Source of the DNA: Puccinellia tenuiflora
Taxonomy: Eukaryota; Streptophyta; Magnoliopsida; Poales; Poaceae
DNA: 64,000 nt
Reading direction: 5' to 3'
NCBI GenBank assembly: GCA_012064385.1
Contig: QRDG01000132.1
Span: 778,486 to 842,485, forward strand
Part shown: in pieces, positions 20,351-31,900 of the stretch
How the letters are laid out: each line of letters begins with the position of its first letter
Position numbering within the stretch: position 1 is the stretch's first letter
Made by a program: the position numbers and the translations under genes
Notes under the pieces: generated by a model
What the model was told of the DNA's origin: nothing
Database searches by the model: none
What the model saw: the letters and a program-made list of their open reading frames with translations, nothing else

Positions 20351-20927
20351 CCGAGATTGTACACGATGCCGGAGAATTTAGTGTGAATAATAGGCGCAAC
20401 CGATGATCCCCGGCCGTGTAATCGAATAGACGGGCTTAGTCCCGGTAATTGTGATCTCCATGTAACTATCAAAGTTGTATATATTTGTATGCTCGATCGT
20501 AAGACAACGTTGCTCGAACGTGTACGGTATGTGGTAGCGTAGAAATATACGAAAACTATTTTGAAATGAAGAAAAGAAATAAATAAAAGAAAACAAATCT
20601 CCGTCACGGCACAGAAAGTACCCAAATTTCTGCCGCGGCAGAGAATCATTAGTAAACCCTAAACCCTAACCAAAATGAATTATCTGCCGCGGCACAGAAA
20701 GTGCCCAAATTTCTGCCACGGCAGAGAATCTTTAGTCGCGGTCCGTTATACGAACCGCGACTAAAGGTTGTGCCCCCAACATGGCCATGTTGAGGGCCAT
20801 TTGTCCCGGTTAGTGACAGGTCCGCGACTAAAGGTTGGACCTTTAGTCCCGCCCGGCCTGTCCCGGTTGGCCAACCGGGACAAATGACCCTCACGGCCCG
20901 GGACAATAGGGCCAGTCCCCACTAGTG
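20351..20927. repeat. CACTA 3' subterminal region and terminus
   Basis: After the gene, 20517-20690 repeats the segment seen at 9357, with a short duplication of CTGCCGCGGCA blocks; 20731-20765 is a TTTAGTCGCGG inverted pair; further CCCGGTT / AACCGGGAC motifs follow to 20890. The end reads CCCACTAGTG at 20919-20927; a second TAGTG lies at 20929-20933. Confidence 0.7.
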
Positions 20928-20933
20928 GTAGTG

Positions 20934-21130
20934 GTAGGACCAATGCTCAGTGTGTTTGCCTAGTGACATGAGGGGGCCCTCGGCAAAACAACTCAACACG
21001 TGCACATGCTAGGTTGTTTGCCGAGTGTCATGTTTATGATGCTTGGCAAACAACCTGCAAGGAGTGTCCATAGATATCAGATCACATGTAATGTATGCCG
21101 AATGTAACACTTGACATACCTTTGTATGTC
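20934..21130. mobile_element. Relic of a second CACTA type (TTTGCCGAG subterminal repeats)
   Basis: Repeated TTTGCCGAGTGTC-like motifs on both strands (GCCTAGTGACATG, CCCTCGGCAAAACAAC, TTTGCCGAGTGTCATG, CTTGGCAAACAACC, GTATGCCGAATGTAAC). The same motif family recurs beside the CACTACCGG end at 39938. The 13 kb element therefore seems to abut, or sit inside, another CACTA remnant. Confidence 0.5.
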
Positions 21131-21657
21131 GTGTGACACTCGATATACATGCATGTAACAACATTTTTTTTCCAGATTTACCAAAATCACTCCGGTTCAA
21201 ATATTTGAGACAATATATGCATGCAATTTATATGTTTTTTTGCCATATTGTACCCCTTAATGTTACAAAGTGGCATTTCCCTAGTTAATAGTTTTCACGG
21301 ATTATGTCAAGCTAGACCCACCTGTCAAGTCAATGTGGACTAACACAACACAAGCTTATTTCTGAGGTGGCACGCGGATGCTAGTTTATGTATGTTGCAA
21401 CACATTAGGCTGTTTGTGAGCATCCAAACGAGTGCACAGGATCTCATGGCAGCCAATCGTACGTCCGAACATCCTGGACCGCACCAACCAGCCTCCAGAT
21501 GCCACCTCGGACGCACCCCGACAAATACGTTTCAAACATGGCAGTCCACGGGTCTGGCCTTGATGGATTTGTGAAATTTTTTAATTGGGGTTAAATGTGG
21601 CAAAAAAATCTTAAATGGGTAATTCGTGTCGCATATGTACAGTTAAAGGAGGGTTAA
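21131..21657. other. Unassigned spacer
   Basis: No gene or complete repeat recognised. A short open frame at 21392-21574 has no recognisable content. Confidence 0.4.
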
Positions 21658-22222
21658 AGAGTGGAACAAAGAATCAACATATCCGACCGAGGCAAGCCCC
21701 AATATCGGTCGAGTTAACAGGAGATTAGGGTTCCCCCCGCCTCCCGTCGGTGCCGCCACCGATTTGCCCCGCCTCTGTGGCCTTCAGGCCATGGAGGCAC
21801 GATGGATCTCGGTCTTCGTCGCCGAGAGGGCTCCGGCTTCTGGTGTTAGGGTCATGGTTTGTTGGGGCGGTGCTCAGATGGTGGCGGGGGCACCTCGTTC
21901 AATAAAGTCTCCTCGGCTTCAGTCCCATCTCGACGACGACTTCTCCTGGCTGTGGGGATCTTTGAATCGTCAAGGAGCTTCATCTACGGTTATTCCTTCT
22001 TCTTCGTCTCCGGGATGGATGTGGTCTTGCAGACCCGTTCGATGACTTTCCGTCCGCAACCAACAACGTCAGGCCAGCTTAGGGAGGAGCGGCAGTCTGG
22101 AGGTTGAAGACGAAGGGCATCTCAAGGATTTCGTTGTAATTTTTGTTTTTGTTGAGCTTTTTCGTACTGTTCGATATTTTTTAATGCGAGGGTCCTTTTC
22201 GCAAAAAAGAGTGGAACAAAGA
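21658..22222 (+). mobile_element. Retroposon (LINE/SINE-like 3' end) with 15-bp target duplication
   Basis: AGAGTGGAACAAAGA occurs at 21658-21672 and again at 22208-22222. The insert between (21673-22207) ends with TTCGTTGTAATTTTTGTTTT, a GAGGGTCCTTTTCGC tail and a short A run, typical of non-LTR 3' ends. Inside, a GC-rich stretch with short open frames (21764-22107) matches no domain I recognise. Confidence 0.7.
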
Positions 22223-23408
22223 CAATATTTACAGGATCAAGACCCCTTATAGAACAAAGAAAATACGAGAGATTTCTACGAAAATAGGGCATACGGTTTA
22301 CTTGGAATTTTGATAGCATCATCCCGAGGAAACGAGAGGGTTTATATCATGGAAAAAATAACACACTATTTCGGTGCATATCTGGAGAGTGCATGTTGCA
22401 TTTTAGTGATTTTGCTTGCTATGAAGCTATTTGTGAAATATCATACTATATCGCGCTAAAACGTCATAACTTTAGCGCTATTTTTTCCACCCTATCGATA
22501 CAAAGACCTGAGTTTTTCACCATAGGAAGAAGAAGGTGTTTTGTTTATCGTGGTGATGAACTGCAGCCTGTCGTTTCCTCTTCTAAATCGGAAGATGACA
22601 TCGCTAACACTGATGATTCTCAATACATAATTTATGCTATGTTGTTGCCCCGTGGGATGTTGATGTTAGTCTTCTATTAAATCCTTTATTTTTGGGTTAT
22701 ATCTCGTTTTTTAAGCAGCTATTTAAATATAGCACGTTATTAACACGGTATTGCGTGTATAGCGAGGAGGCTGCCACTATTTCTCTTACCATGCTATTTT
22801 AAACCTAAAAAATAAACCTAAAGAATAGAATTAATATAAAAATTAAAATTTGAAATTCCTAGAACTTAAACAAGCCCTATTAATTGGACTGAAAATGGTG
22901 CAGATTTAAAAATCTATCTGCTCACATGCATCCCTGCAGGTTAACACACTTCTCAAAAAGCTCATCCCTCCTGTATATTCGTTGACTGCCCGTCAACCAA
23001 AATATAATTTTCTTTAACTGTCATATCTCACTATGATGATTATTTAAGGCTGGTGCCAGCACTAGCACCAGCCTAATAGCATGATCGCTAACAAAATTGT
23101 CTGCGGCTACAAGCTGGCAGGTGAACTTAATTCAACACGTACGCGGTACGCAATATATTGCGCGTTTCTGAAAAAAAGAAGTAACAGAGCATCATGCACG
23201 CCAAATGTTATCATCCAATTCGAAATTTACTCGAGTTCTCCCCCATTTTAGAGAGCCCTATGTGTACATAATATTCCCAGGCCGTTTGTAACAATCAAAA
23301 CAATCTTTAAACCCAAAATTGGCCACTTAGGAAACCTAAAAAAAAAAAATCTACTAAACAGGATCGATCACATGATAAGGCGAAGAAGATATATACTTGC
23401 ATGTGATA
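22223..23408. other. AT-rich intergenic DNA, 3' side of the U-box gene
   Basis: No gene recognised. A 95-codon open frame at 22393-22680 has no recognisable motif and ordinary AT composition; it may be chance. A perfect 10-bp inverted repeat, AGGCTGGTGC (23047-23056) and GCACCAGCCT (23065-23074), forms a small hairpin. The last 100 bases are the likely 3' UTR of the minus-strand U-box gene. Confidence 0.45.
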
Positions 23409-24707
23409 TCAGGAAGGGTAGGAAACATTCAAGCACGGCGATCCCCTCCAGACCCTGGCGTGCATCTTGAGCATCTCCCTCGCCCTCTCCCTAGGCCGGT
23501 CGCCGTCGGCTCCTGCCTGCACCAGGAACAGCAGCCTGCTGACCACCCCGACAGCGAGCATCTCCTGCAGCACCGCTGGTGTCGCCGAGTGCCTCGCCAC
23601 AGCGTGAAGGGCGCGCACCGCGCTCTCCGTCCCGGCGGCAGACAGCCGCGTCACTGCCCTAGCCACCACCGCCAGACCCGCCGGGTGCGCAACAAGCTCC
23701 AAACGCCCCTCGGCGCAGCCGCAGAGGTGGTCCATGACCACGATCGCGATCTCACACGCCTGCTTGCTGCCGCCGCAGCACTCGTTGAGGAGCAGGTCCA
23801 CGAGCGCCGCCACCGCGCCGGCCTCGACGGCCTTGACGCGGTTCCGGCCCCACAGGCAGAGCCGGCAGAGCACGTGGAGCGCGGTCTTCACCGCCTTCAC
23901 CGATAGCTTGTCCTTAACCACCGACACCACCCCTTCCACCAGCTCGGCGCTGGCCGAGGTCAGGTGCGCCGGCGGCATCTGGGAGACCGCCGATTTCAGA
24001 AGCTGGATGCCGTACGTGCGCGAGAGGTAGCTCGGCCGCCTCAGCACGTACGCCATGGTGTCAAGGAAACTGTCTCCGCGATCCAGGACTCTCTTCCAGC
24101 TCTCCTCGGAGAGCTTGAGCGAATGCAGGATGCTCAGGGCCACGTCCTCCGGCGAGCTCGCCTTCGGCGAACCCACCACGGCGCCGTACATCTGATCCTC
24201 CTGGGACCCTAAAGACTTGGGCATGCCGTCGGCGTCGGCGGCGGCGGCGGCGTGCTTCTTAACGACGGACATGAGGAACGCCACGGCGCCGGGCGCGGCC
24301 TCGACGCAGCGCCGGTTGCAGTCGCTCTCGGCGACGATGTCCGCGAGCTCCCTGAGGGACGCCACCAGCTGGTCCTGCCCGCGCCTGGCGGCGTCGACGA
24401 TCGCCGCCACGCGCGCGGCGTCGACGGGCGCGCGCGGGGTCGGGAACCTCTCGACCGCGTGCACCGCGCACCAGCCCTGGATGAGGCGGCGGAGCGTGTG
24501 GTTGGGCGTGGGCTCCCGGTCGGCGGCGCCCAGCTGCTGCTTGGTCATCGGGCACTCGCCGTGGCCGTCGGTGAAGATCCACCGCTCGATGCTCTCCCGG
24601 TCGTAGGTGATCCCGGAGGAGAGCGTCACGGGGTCCCTCATGACCTCCATGGAGATCGGGCACAGGAAGTAGGACGGGACGTCCACCTGCATCGCCGATC
24701 CCTCCAT
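23409..24707 (-). CDS. PUB23-like: U-box / ARM-repeat E3 ubiquitin ligase, PUB22/23 type
   Basis: Intact single-exon protein of 432 residues. The U-box spans about residues 10-85 (FLCPISMEVMRDPVTL, TYDRESIERW, CPMTKQQL, NHTLRRLIQGWC), and the rest is armadillo-like helical repeats (AVSQMPP, KALHVLCRLCLWGRN-type blocks, KQACEIAIVVMDHLCGCAEG, EMLKMHARVWRGSPCL). Length, start and the MQVDVPSYFLCP opening match the plant PUB20-24 / CMPG1 group, in which the U-box binds E2 enzymes and the ARM part binds substrates; members restrain or promote immune and drought signalling. ATG 24707 is used; an in-frame Met five codons later (24692) could also serve. A minus-strand TATAAA at 24860-24865 gives a leader of about 120 bases. 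GC-rich codons contrast with the flanks. No lesion seen. Which exact paralogue it is cannot be told without a tree. Confidence 0.93.
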   Translation of the reverse strand: MEGSAMQVDVPSYFLCPISMEVMRDPVTLSSGITYDRESIERWIFTDGHGECPMTKQQLGAADREPTPNHTLRRLIQGWCAVHAVERFPTPRAPVDAARVAAIVDAARRGQDQLVASLRELADIVAESDCNRRCVEAAPGAVAFLMSVVKKHAAAAADADGMPKSLGSQEDQMYGAVVGSPKASSPEDVALSILHSLKLSEESWKRVLDRGDSFLDTMAYVLRRPSYLSRTYGIQLLKSAVSQMPPAHLTSASAELVEGVVSVVKDKLSVKAVKTALHVLCRLCLWGRNRVKAVEAGAVAALVDLLLNECCGGSKQACEIAIVVMDHLCGCAEGRLELVAHPAGLAVVARAVTRLSAAGTESAVRALHAVARHSATPAVLQEMLAVGVVSRLLFLVQAGADGDRPRERAREMLKMHARVWRGSPCLNVSYPS

Positions 24708-24859
24708 TATTTCTTGATGATCGATAGATAAACCTTTTATGTACTACAGTACTATCTAGCTAGCTATATACACATGAAACTAGAGAAGCGAGCACGAAAT
24801 GTCTCTGGTCAGAACGAGAAAAAGCTTCTGGAGGTGAAGGAGACGGGCGAGAATGCCGT

Positions 24860-24865
24860 TTTATA
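24860..24865 (-). promoter_or_regulatory. TATA box of the U-box gene
   Basis: Minus-strand CTATAAAACG about 155 bases upstream of the ATG at 24707, in an otherwise unremarkable promoter. Confidence 0.6.
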
Positions 24866-25527
24866 GGGAGAGAATCAGAGTGGCCTCAAAGTCAGCCGTA
24901 AGAGGTGGAACCGTGGAAGTCATAGTAGTTCGATAGATTCTACCCGAACATGTATAGTACTCCGAAACGCAGCCTGCCTTCTCGCCAGAAAAAATAATAA
25001 AGAAGGTTGGATATGTTGATGAACATTTTGGTTGGTTGGTGTGGAAGGGAAGAGGAGAAAACGAATCAGAAAAATGGTGGGCGATCGAGGGAAATTAATA
25101 AGAGGGCGATCGCCATTTCCTCACGGTTGCAGATCGAGCAGAGGAGCTGGGTCGTGGTTGCCGGACGGGCGGGCCAGGGTGGCCACCGCGCGCGCTGACC
25201 ACGAAGCGTTCTGCGCGCAGATTTGACCTCTTTTTTTTTTCTGTCGTCGTTATTTTTGAAACCTATTTCAATTTCGGTTTTGTTTATCGTTCCGTCCCCC
25301 CTTCGACTCTTCTTCTTCTTCACCCATCCTCTCTATCACAGCACAGGATGGCTCGCGTTGGCGTTGAAATTTTCCTGCCTCAGCTGGCGAGCTTGGGTTA
25401 GATTTTTCAACCTTTAGTAATTCCCTTATCGACCTATTAATGAGTATTTGCTGTGTTTGACCCACTTCGTGCATGTCTACGACCAGACACCGTGCACTTG
25501 ATAGATACCGTTATGGATAAGTAACAG
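24866..25527. other. Upstream region of the U-box gene
   Basis: Mixed composition with purine-rich and pyrimidine-rich runs (TTCTTCTTCTTC near 25310). No gene or repeat recognised; the proximal part is presumably the promoter. Confidence 0.4.
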
Positions 25528-26414
25528 CTCGACCGATTCTGGTTTTTTTTTTTTTTTTTGAACGGGAAACGGGGTCGAAAGACCCCGAACCCTCATTGAT
25601 AGCGGTGGATTACATATACATCCAGACCACGGAAAGATAAGAAATTACAAACTGACCCTTACAATTTGCAACAGGAACCTCGCAAAGAAAACTAAAAAGC
25701 AATCCAGTCCCTGACCACCGTCGTCGCTGCAGGGCCTTGCCGGCGCGGCCATCTAGTCCACCATGGGGATGAACAACTTGATGGAGGCCGATGTAGTACG
25801 CCGTGGTGTAGAGGCCGAAGATCCTCTCATGCAGAGGAAGAAGACCCAGAGCAAGGAGCACCGGGATGCGGACTGACCCACTTGGCCTTGAGTAGCCGCG
25901 GCACATCTCACCGTCGCCGAGAAACTTCCGCGTTTGTAGTTCGAAGAACGCAGAGCTGAACCCATCCCACGGCCCAACCATCGTTGTATCCTTCTCCTCC
26001 TTTCCACCACCTCGACAGCCATGGTGGAAGAATTCAACGGCAACCGAGCCCCACTAGAGCTTCATATTTAGGCTGCTGCCCCTCAAATCCACCACCGCCA
26101 TCACCATCTACCATGGCCAGTTAGCAGTGGAGAAGAAGAGCTCAGCTCCGGCGCCGCTCAGAAGCACCTGAAGCCAGCAACAATACGGCATAACACCATT
26201 CGCCATACATGACCAAACCCTAGCTATAAGACTATACCTAGAACTACTAGTAGCAGTACTATGCACAGAGTGACGGGCTCCCCTTCCCAATCGTCTCCAG
26301 GCGACTGAGCCGCCGGAGAGGAGGGGAAAAGGACCAGAGGGCGGCGGTGAAGCTCTCAGGAAAAGAGGATGAGGAAACAGAAACGGGATGAGGAAATGAG
26401 CCTCGACAGATTCT
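25528..26414 (-). mobile_element. Retroposon in minus orientation with poly(T) and near-perfect 13-bp target duplication
   Basis: CTCGACCGATTCT at 25528-25540 and CTCGACAGATTCT at 26402-26414 (one mismatch) flank an insert that starts, on the plus strand, with a long T run (25543-25559) followed by GAACGGGAAACGGGGTCGAA and AGACCCCGAACCC, the reversed 3' end typical of grass non-LTR elements. The body contains GC-rich, gene-like sequence with no domain I recognise (open frames 25610-25981 and 25753-26043, minus). It may be a 5'-truncated LINE or a processed transcript. Confidence 0.55.
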
Positions 26415-27177
26415 AGGAACGGTGATATATCATAGACTCGTATGGGTATATACAAACTGAGGCCAATTTTTTTTGGGTGTGCTGGATTTCGAAAGCGTAG
26501 TAGTAGAAAATAAAATACAAAAATATATTAGAAATAGCTTGAAGGCATGCAGATTTTTCTAGTACTTTAAAATAAAGAGAAAATTGCATGAGGTTGGAAC
26601 CAATGCATTTTTCCTTTAGAATTGCACGCAAAGCGGAGTCAACCATAGAAAAAATACATTGTTATGAATCCTAAAAAATTCTCCAAAGTAACCAAAATAA
26701 AAGGCCTTGAAACAAAAGACATTTTATTACGTTTCATTCGAGAACTCAAATAATGGAAGTAGCCTTTTACCTTTCACTATCAAACATATGGGATGTTGGA
26801 AATCTCGCAAGTGCACATGATTGGCTATGGTTTGACACTATTGGCAACCTAGTAAGTAAATAAATATTTTAAAAAATCAAATACTAAAGATGTAAAGACA
26901 CATGAAAATGCAGATCAAGAAAATACAATATCACAAAAAATCATTAAGTACCCTAAAAATGTAAATAAAATAGAACATTTAGAAAAAGTAACAAAAATAT
27001 TTAAAAAATATATAAATTGCAATACGGGTGACTTAACATGTATCCAAAGGCTAATATGTATGGAAGTAGCAATAACTACACTCATTAGCCACTTAATTGG
27101 AAATTTAATAGGGCATGTATGCATGTCATTGTTACAAACCTTTAGGTTGGCATTTAGCTCGGCTTGAGCCGGTTCAC
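26415..27177. other. AT-rich spacer between retroposon and LTR element
   Basis: No coding signal. Runs of A and T; 26440-26700 may be an old MITE but no clear terminal repeats were found. 27173-27177 (TTCAC) is the left target duplication of the solo LTR. Confidence 0.4.
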
Positions 27178-27422
27178 TGATGTCTACTACACGCTTCTAT
27201 TCTTGTAGACGGTGTTGGGCCTCCAAGTACCGAGGTTTGTAGGACAGCAACAATTTTCCCTTAAGTGACTAACCCAAGGTTTATCGAATCCATGGGAGGA
27301 AGAGGTTGAATGTATCCCCTCTCAAACAACCCTACAATTAACATACAAGAAGTATCTTGTGTCCCCAACACACCTAATACAATTGTCAGTTGTATAGGTG
27401 CACTAGTTCGGCGAAGAGACGG

Positions 27423-28928
27423 TGATAATCCCCAAGAGCAAGGAACCACGGTAGCACAATTCAATGTGAAAGTAAGGTATCGATCCGCGGTAGAAAGAAG
27501 GAAAAGTTATCTATTCCCTACAACTAAAGTGTCACAAGTTTTAGTTGATTATGCACTAAACAAGTTTATAGAACAAGGTGGTTGATTTAATGGATGGAAG
27601 TTTGATGTAACAAAACAGGAGTGTGAAAGTGTCCCAATCCTCATTAATGCAAGAGGACAAAACAAGGGAAAAAGGGTGTGAAAGTGTCCCAATCCTCTTT
27701 AATGCAAGAGGACAAGACAAAGGTGTAAACGGTGCTTTGGAAATAAGGCCTAGGGATCATGCTTTCACTAGTGGACACTCTCAACAATAATAATATAATT
27801 GAATACATAGATAATTCCTCCTCATTATGCTACTCTGAATTAATTTCTGGTTGGATAAAGAACACCAATCCATTATGTAGGGCTACAAAAAGCACACCTT
27901 AAAGTTCGTATTCCACATCTATGGACACTTCATGCGGTCACTATTCGCATCCAAAGATAGTACTAACAAACACCACAATATCATAGAGACACCCAACACA
28001 AATAATAACTCATGATAAGTATTCATGTAATCTTTAGCCTAAGAGCCACACACGGTGCACGCACTGTCAACTTCACACCATGGGACAAAGGTGACTCCGG
28101 CAATCACATCAATAAAACCACTTGAGTAGCATAATTCATAAGATAAAGAAGAGTACCATCTATGGATTCAACTAGATTACAAAGCTCATGATCACATAAG
28201 ATCACACCATGTATGGAGAGAGAGATAAACCACATAGCTACCAGCATGAGCCTTCAGCCCCGAGGGAGACTACTCCCCCTTCATCATGGAGATGAGGAGC
28301 TTGATGGAGAGGTTGATGAAGAGGTACAGCCCGGAGTGGAGACGATCTTGCTGTAGATGTTGATGATGATAACGCCGGAGGGGGGTGGAGCCCTCCGGAG
28401 GTGGATTCCGGCGGCGTTTCCCTCCTCCGATCTTCTCCGGCGGCAGCCCTCTGCCTCTCTGTTTCTGGTTTGCGTTTCTCCGCCCCCTCCCTCTGGAAAA
28501 CGTCGGGGGACCTTTTATATAGGCGTTTTTAGGTCACGAGGATGCTTCTGGGCGAAGGATCGATGCAAACGGGGCCACGAGGGCCAAATTGGATGGGCCC
28601 ACGCGGCCTGGTACTGTAGCCGCGTGGGACCCCCCCTTTTGGTCCTCCGGCCTTCGTTCGTTGACTTCTTTCGCTCCTAAATCTTCTCCTTCCAAAATAA
28701 TGACCCCTCTAAATTTATAGCTCATTATGAAGTCGTTAAGGTCCTGAAACAAATAAAGAAAGAAATAGGGGTTTTCTGCCTGCGCAGGATTAATTCCATA
28801 TAAAGGGGAAATCATTATAAATTACCAAAAATCATTAAATAACAGTAATATACCCCTTATATGATGCAAATATGAATGGAATATAACTATTATAGCGCAA
28901 AGTTCATGTATGCATTTTAGATGCATCA
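27423..28928 (-). repeat. Left LTR (3' LTR) of the nested element
   Basis: 1,506 bases. Shared part with the right LTR starts at about 27617 (AGGAGTGTGAAAGTGTCCC). A minus-strand TATATAAAA box lies at 28513-28521, next to a GC-rich leader, placing U3 on the high-coordinate side. An internal near-duplicate of the GTGTGAAAGTGTCCCAATCC segment occurs twice (27621 and about 27675). Confidence 0.8.
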
Positions 28929-31900
28929 ACATCCCCAAGCTTAACTCATGCTCGTCCTCGAGTATGAAAGTGATAAAACTAACATGAACTTTGCAATATA
29001 ATCACAACATGGATATACAAGATGATTGCTACTGCTACATAAAGTCAAATGATTCGTTATTTCAAAGAAGTAGCTATATGCAAATAGTTTATAAAGTGAT
29101 ATCAAGTATTCAATGAAAAGATGATCAATGATAGTTCACAAAGTGCAACATAAAAGATAGTACTATGGACATTCTTACTTTTTCATACTTGTGGTCCATA
29201 GAGTGTAGAAAATCTGAATATAAAAGGTGGACACTTTGGAAAAGATGTATAAATAAGTAGAGGTAAAGCATGCATAAGTTTCATCTATCCTCCAAACTAT
29301 TCTACTTAAGTTATTGAATGCAATGGTAATACTTGGTGTCAAGCTCTCATTCCCCTATCATAGCATCTTGAATGATTAAAGTTGAATGTGAAAGCAAATA
29401 TGAGTAGTGGCCTTGATAAAGTAAAGGTTAGATGTCTCATGCCCCTTGAATACAAGTACCTACACCATGATTACTCAACTTGGGAAATAGAGCAAGTTTA
29501 AGTTATCTATCATTGTAAGTAATAACGGTATCATCAACAGTCTCAACTGGGGTACCTCTTGTCCCATGATATGGATCAAGCCCATATCAAAACAACAAGA
29601 CAAACAAACATAATGAACAATCTCAACACCCTCTTTATTTACCACTTGATATAGCTTTTTATTGTAGGGTGTATCACAGAGAGTTCAAAATAGCATGTAA
29701 GTAAATTTCCACCATGAATGATGCATGGCTTAGATTAGCGGCCCAGGATTCTCTCTAACCATTTATACAAACTCATTTAAATTTAACTCTATTTCCACAT
29801 TATTTCGTCATGATAGGCATCCATAGACAAAAGTACATGATATCAACTAAATAGATAATGGAACATGTTGAAAGCTTTGCATGTGACAGCACATATGGGC
29901 TAACTCCCAACCTTAAACATTTATCAAGCGACTATCATCATAATATTAATCACAATGGTTCATCTTTATTGAATGCAATAAAAGTAAAGTGTGCATCAAG
30001 TTCGCGAGAGCTTTTTAACCAACTTTTCCCATTACAATAAATAACATCATCATTTTCATTTAGAGGCATAGATAACACAAATAACATGATAAACATACTT
30101 GGAATAGCATAAAGCTAATAGGTAGATATGGTGGACTTACTGGAAAAACTTGGGTTGAAGCTGTTGGAAACAAGTTTTTACTTGTTGGAATTTTTGGGCT
30201 AGCAAAAGGGAGAAAGATGACCATCTAGATGCATGCATGAGTGTCCATAGAACTAACTAATTCATGTCAAACAAGGTGAAATAACATATAACATCAAAAC
30301 ATGAATAAAAGATAGCCCATGATAAATCATTTGCAAATTATTACTCATAAAGAAGCTCATGAATCATGCAACTATATGTGTCATTAAAAATCAACTTAGA
30401 TATCCCCTTTTCCCAATCATATAAAAGAATGCAACTTAATTCAACCTAAACTTCCAGTAGCTCTCTCATATATAAATAATAGTGGTGGTCTCAAAATAAA
30501 AACGAAACTAACAAACAAAAGATGCTCCAAGTTTATGCGATAAAGTGCATTGATAGAAAAACAGAAGTTAGACGTGTGCAAACCGAGAGTGTGTTGGTCC
30601 AGTGGGGTTGTCTTCACATCCCCAAGCTTATGGCTTTCACCATTCTTGGATAGCTCGGTGCATCTCCTCTAATTCCTGTGAAAAAACTTTAAAACACTGT
30701 TTCTCCCATTTCTTTTCTGTGGGGTGACATTACTAGTGATAGACAAATGTATTACTTGCTGCTTATAATACTAAGACAAAAATTCATATGAATGTACAGA
30801 AAGTGTATAATGTTGTATGCCTATAAATAAACTCAATTGAATCAACAAGATTCAAGTTAAAAGTTCAAAACATGCATCAAACAATATTGGATAGAATCTG
30901 TCCAGAAAAACAGCAGCAGCAAAACGTATTTTTCTGTCCTACTTAAACTCGTCGAACAATTCTGAAAACATTCAGGCATACAAAGAATGAAAAGTTGCAG
31001 TTACAGTAAAAATCGAAGCTCATTTGGAGTTACAGAATAGGAATGAAAATCAAACCATGCACAGACTTGCGCTGGAATGAAATCTCCGCATGCAAAATAG
31101 CAACTTTTTTCAAACCAAAATGGGTAAACTTGGCACTTTATTAAAAAATCCAGGAACTAAACTAAAAACTAAGTCTCTTGTACAGCAAGAGGACACAAAA
31201 AAATAAAAACAACCGGGTTGCCTCCCGTAAAGCGCTTTCTTTATAGCCATATAGCTAGGCTTACTTACTTGGTATCAAGATGGTTGGAGTGAGGTGGCTT
31301 GGCATCCCCAAGCTTAAATTCTTGTATGTAGGGTGAGCTTAGGGGTAACATCCCCAAGATAGAGTGTTTGTCCCTCTTGATCTTTGTTTATCACCCTCAA
31401 CTCTTCCACTTGAAAGTTCTCTTCACACATAACTCATCATAAAACTTGATTAGAGGGGTTAGTGTCTCCATAAATTAAATCTCCATAGATATAGCAAAGA
31501 CATATAATGAGTTGATTCTAAACATTAGCTAATATTACTATGGTTGTGCATTGCTCTTTGATCAATAGAACCACACAAAACACAAGTAATGAGAGTAATG
31601 CAAAATAAAAACAGAATCTGTCAAAAACTGGACAGCCCATAAAGAGTGAATTTTCAGAGGCACTTACGTTGCTCAAATCAGAAAACTTTGAACTAATGAA
31701 ATGTGTATTAATAGCTTAAAATTGCGTTCGTAAAATTTCAAGTCAAAATTCCTTTTATGTGATGTTTAACATTTTTCTCAGTGAAGCTTAGGAATCTGTT
31801 TTCTGGACAGCCATGATAGTTTTAATGATGCTCACATAGGAATAAGAATTGAAACGCAAAGGTGAGCATCAAGGAAAAATATGAAACATATTTAAGTCTC

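Larger units (their letters stand above)
7842..20927. mobile_element. Large CACTA (En/Spm) element or nested composite, ~13.1 kb
   Basis: Left end CACTAGTAAAAAACAGGCC at 7842; right end, read on the minus strand from 20927, CACTAGTGGGGACTGGCCC. Both ends are followed inward by many TTTAGTCGCGG / TTTTGTCCCGG motifs in inverted pairs, as in grass CACTA elements. Inside are TNP2 (9906-13215) and a TNPA/En-Spm-type gene (16658-20350), plus an exonuclease-like gene and a 177-aa unknown. The expected 3-bp duplication is not seen (TTC on the left, GTA on the right) and the gypsy gag that is cut at 7841 does not resume after 20927, so either the right end was rearranged or this is several nested CACTA units. 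Internal motif blocks at 9491-9594, 13820-13925 and 15095-15241 leave both readings open. Confidence 0.75.

Noticed and set aside
22393..22680. 95-codon frame upstream of the U-box gene 3' end
   Set aside because: No motif, no splice or promoter context; length is within chance for the AT-rich region.
23397..24731. Long plus-strand open frames opposite the U-box gene
   Set aside because: Shadow frames of a GC-rich gene; no domain, and the minus-strand U-box frame explains the composition.
25007..25474. Small frames upstream of the U-box gene
   Set aside because: Low-complexity Lys/Arg or Phe/Leu readings of purine- or pyrimidine-rich DNA.
28357..28815. Open frames in the nested-element LTRs (also 34017-34432)
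   Set aside because: Present in both LTR copies because of the repeat; the region is the LTR leader and has no protein motif.
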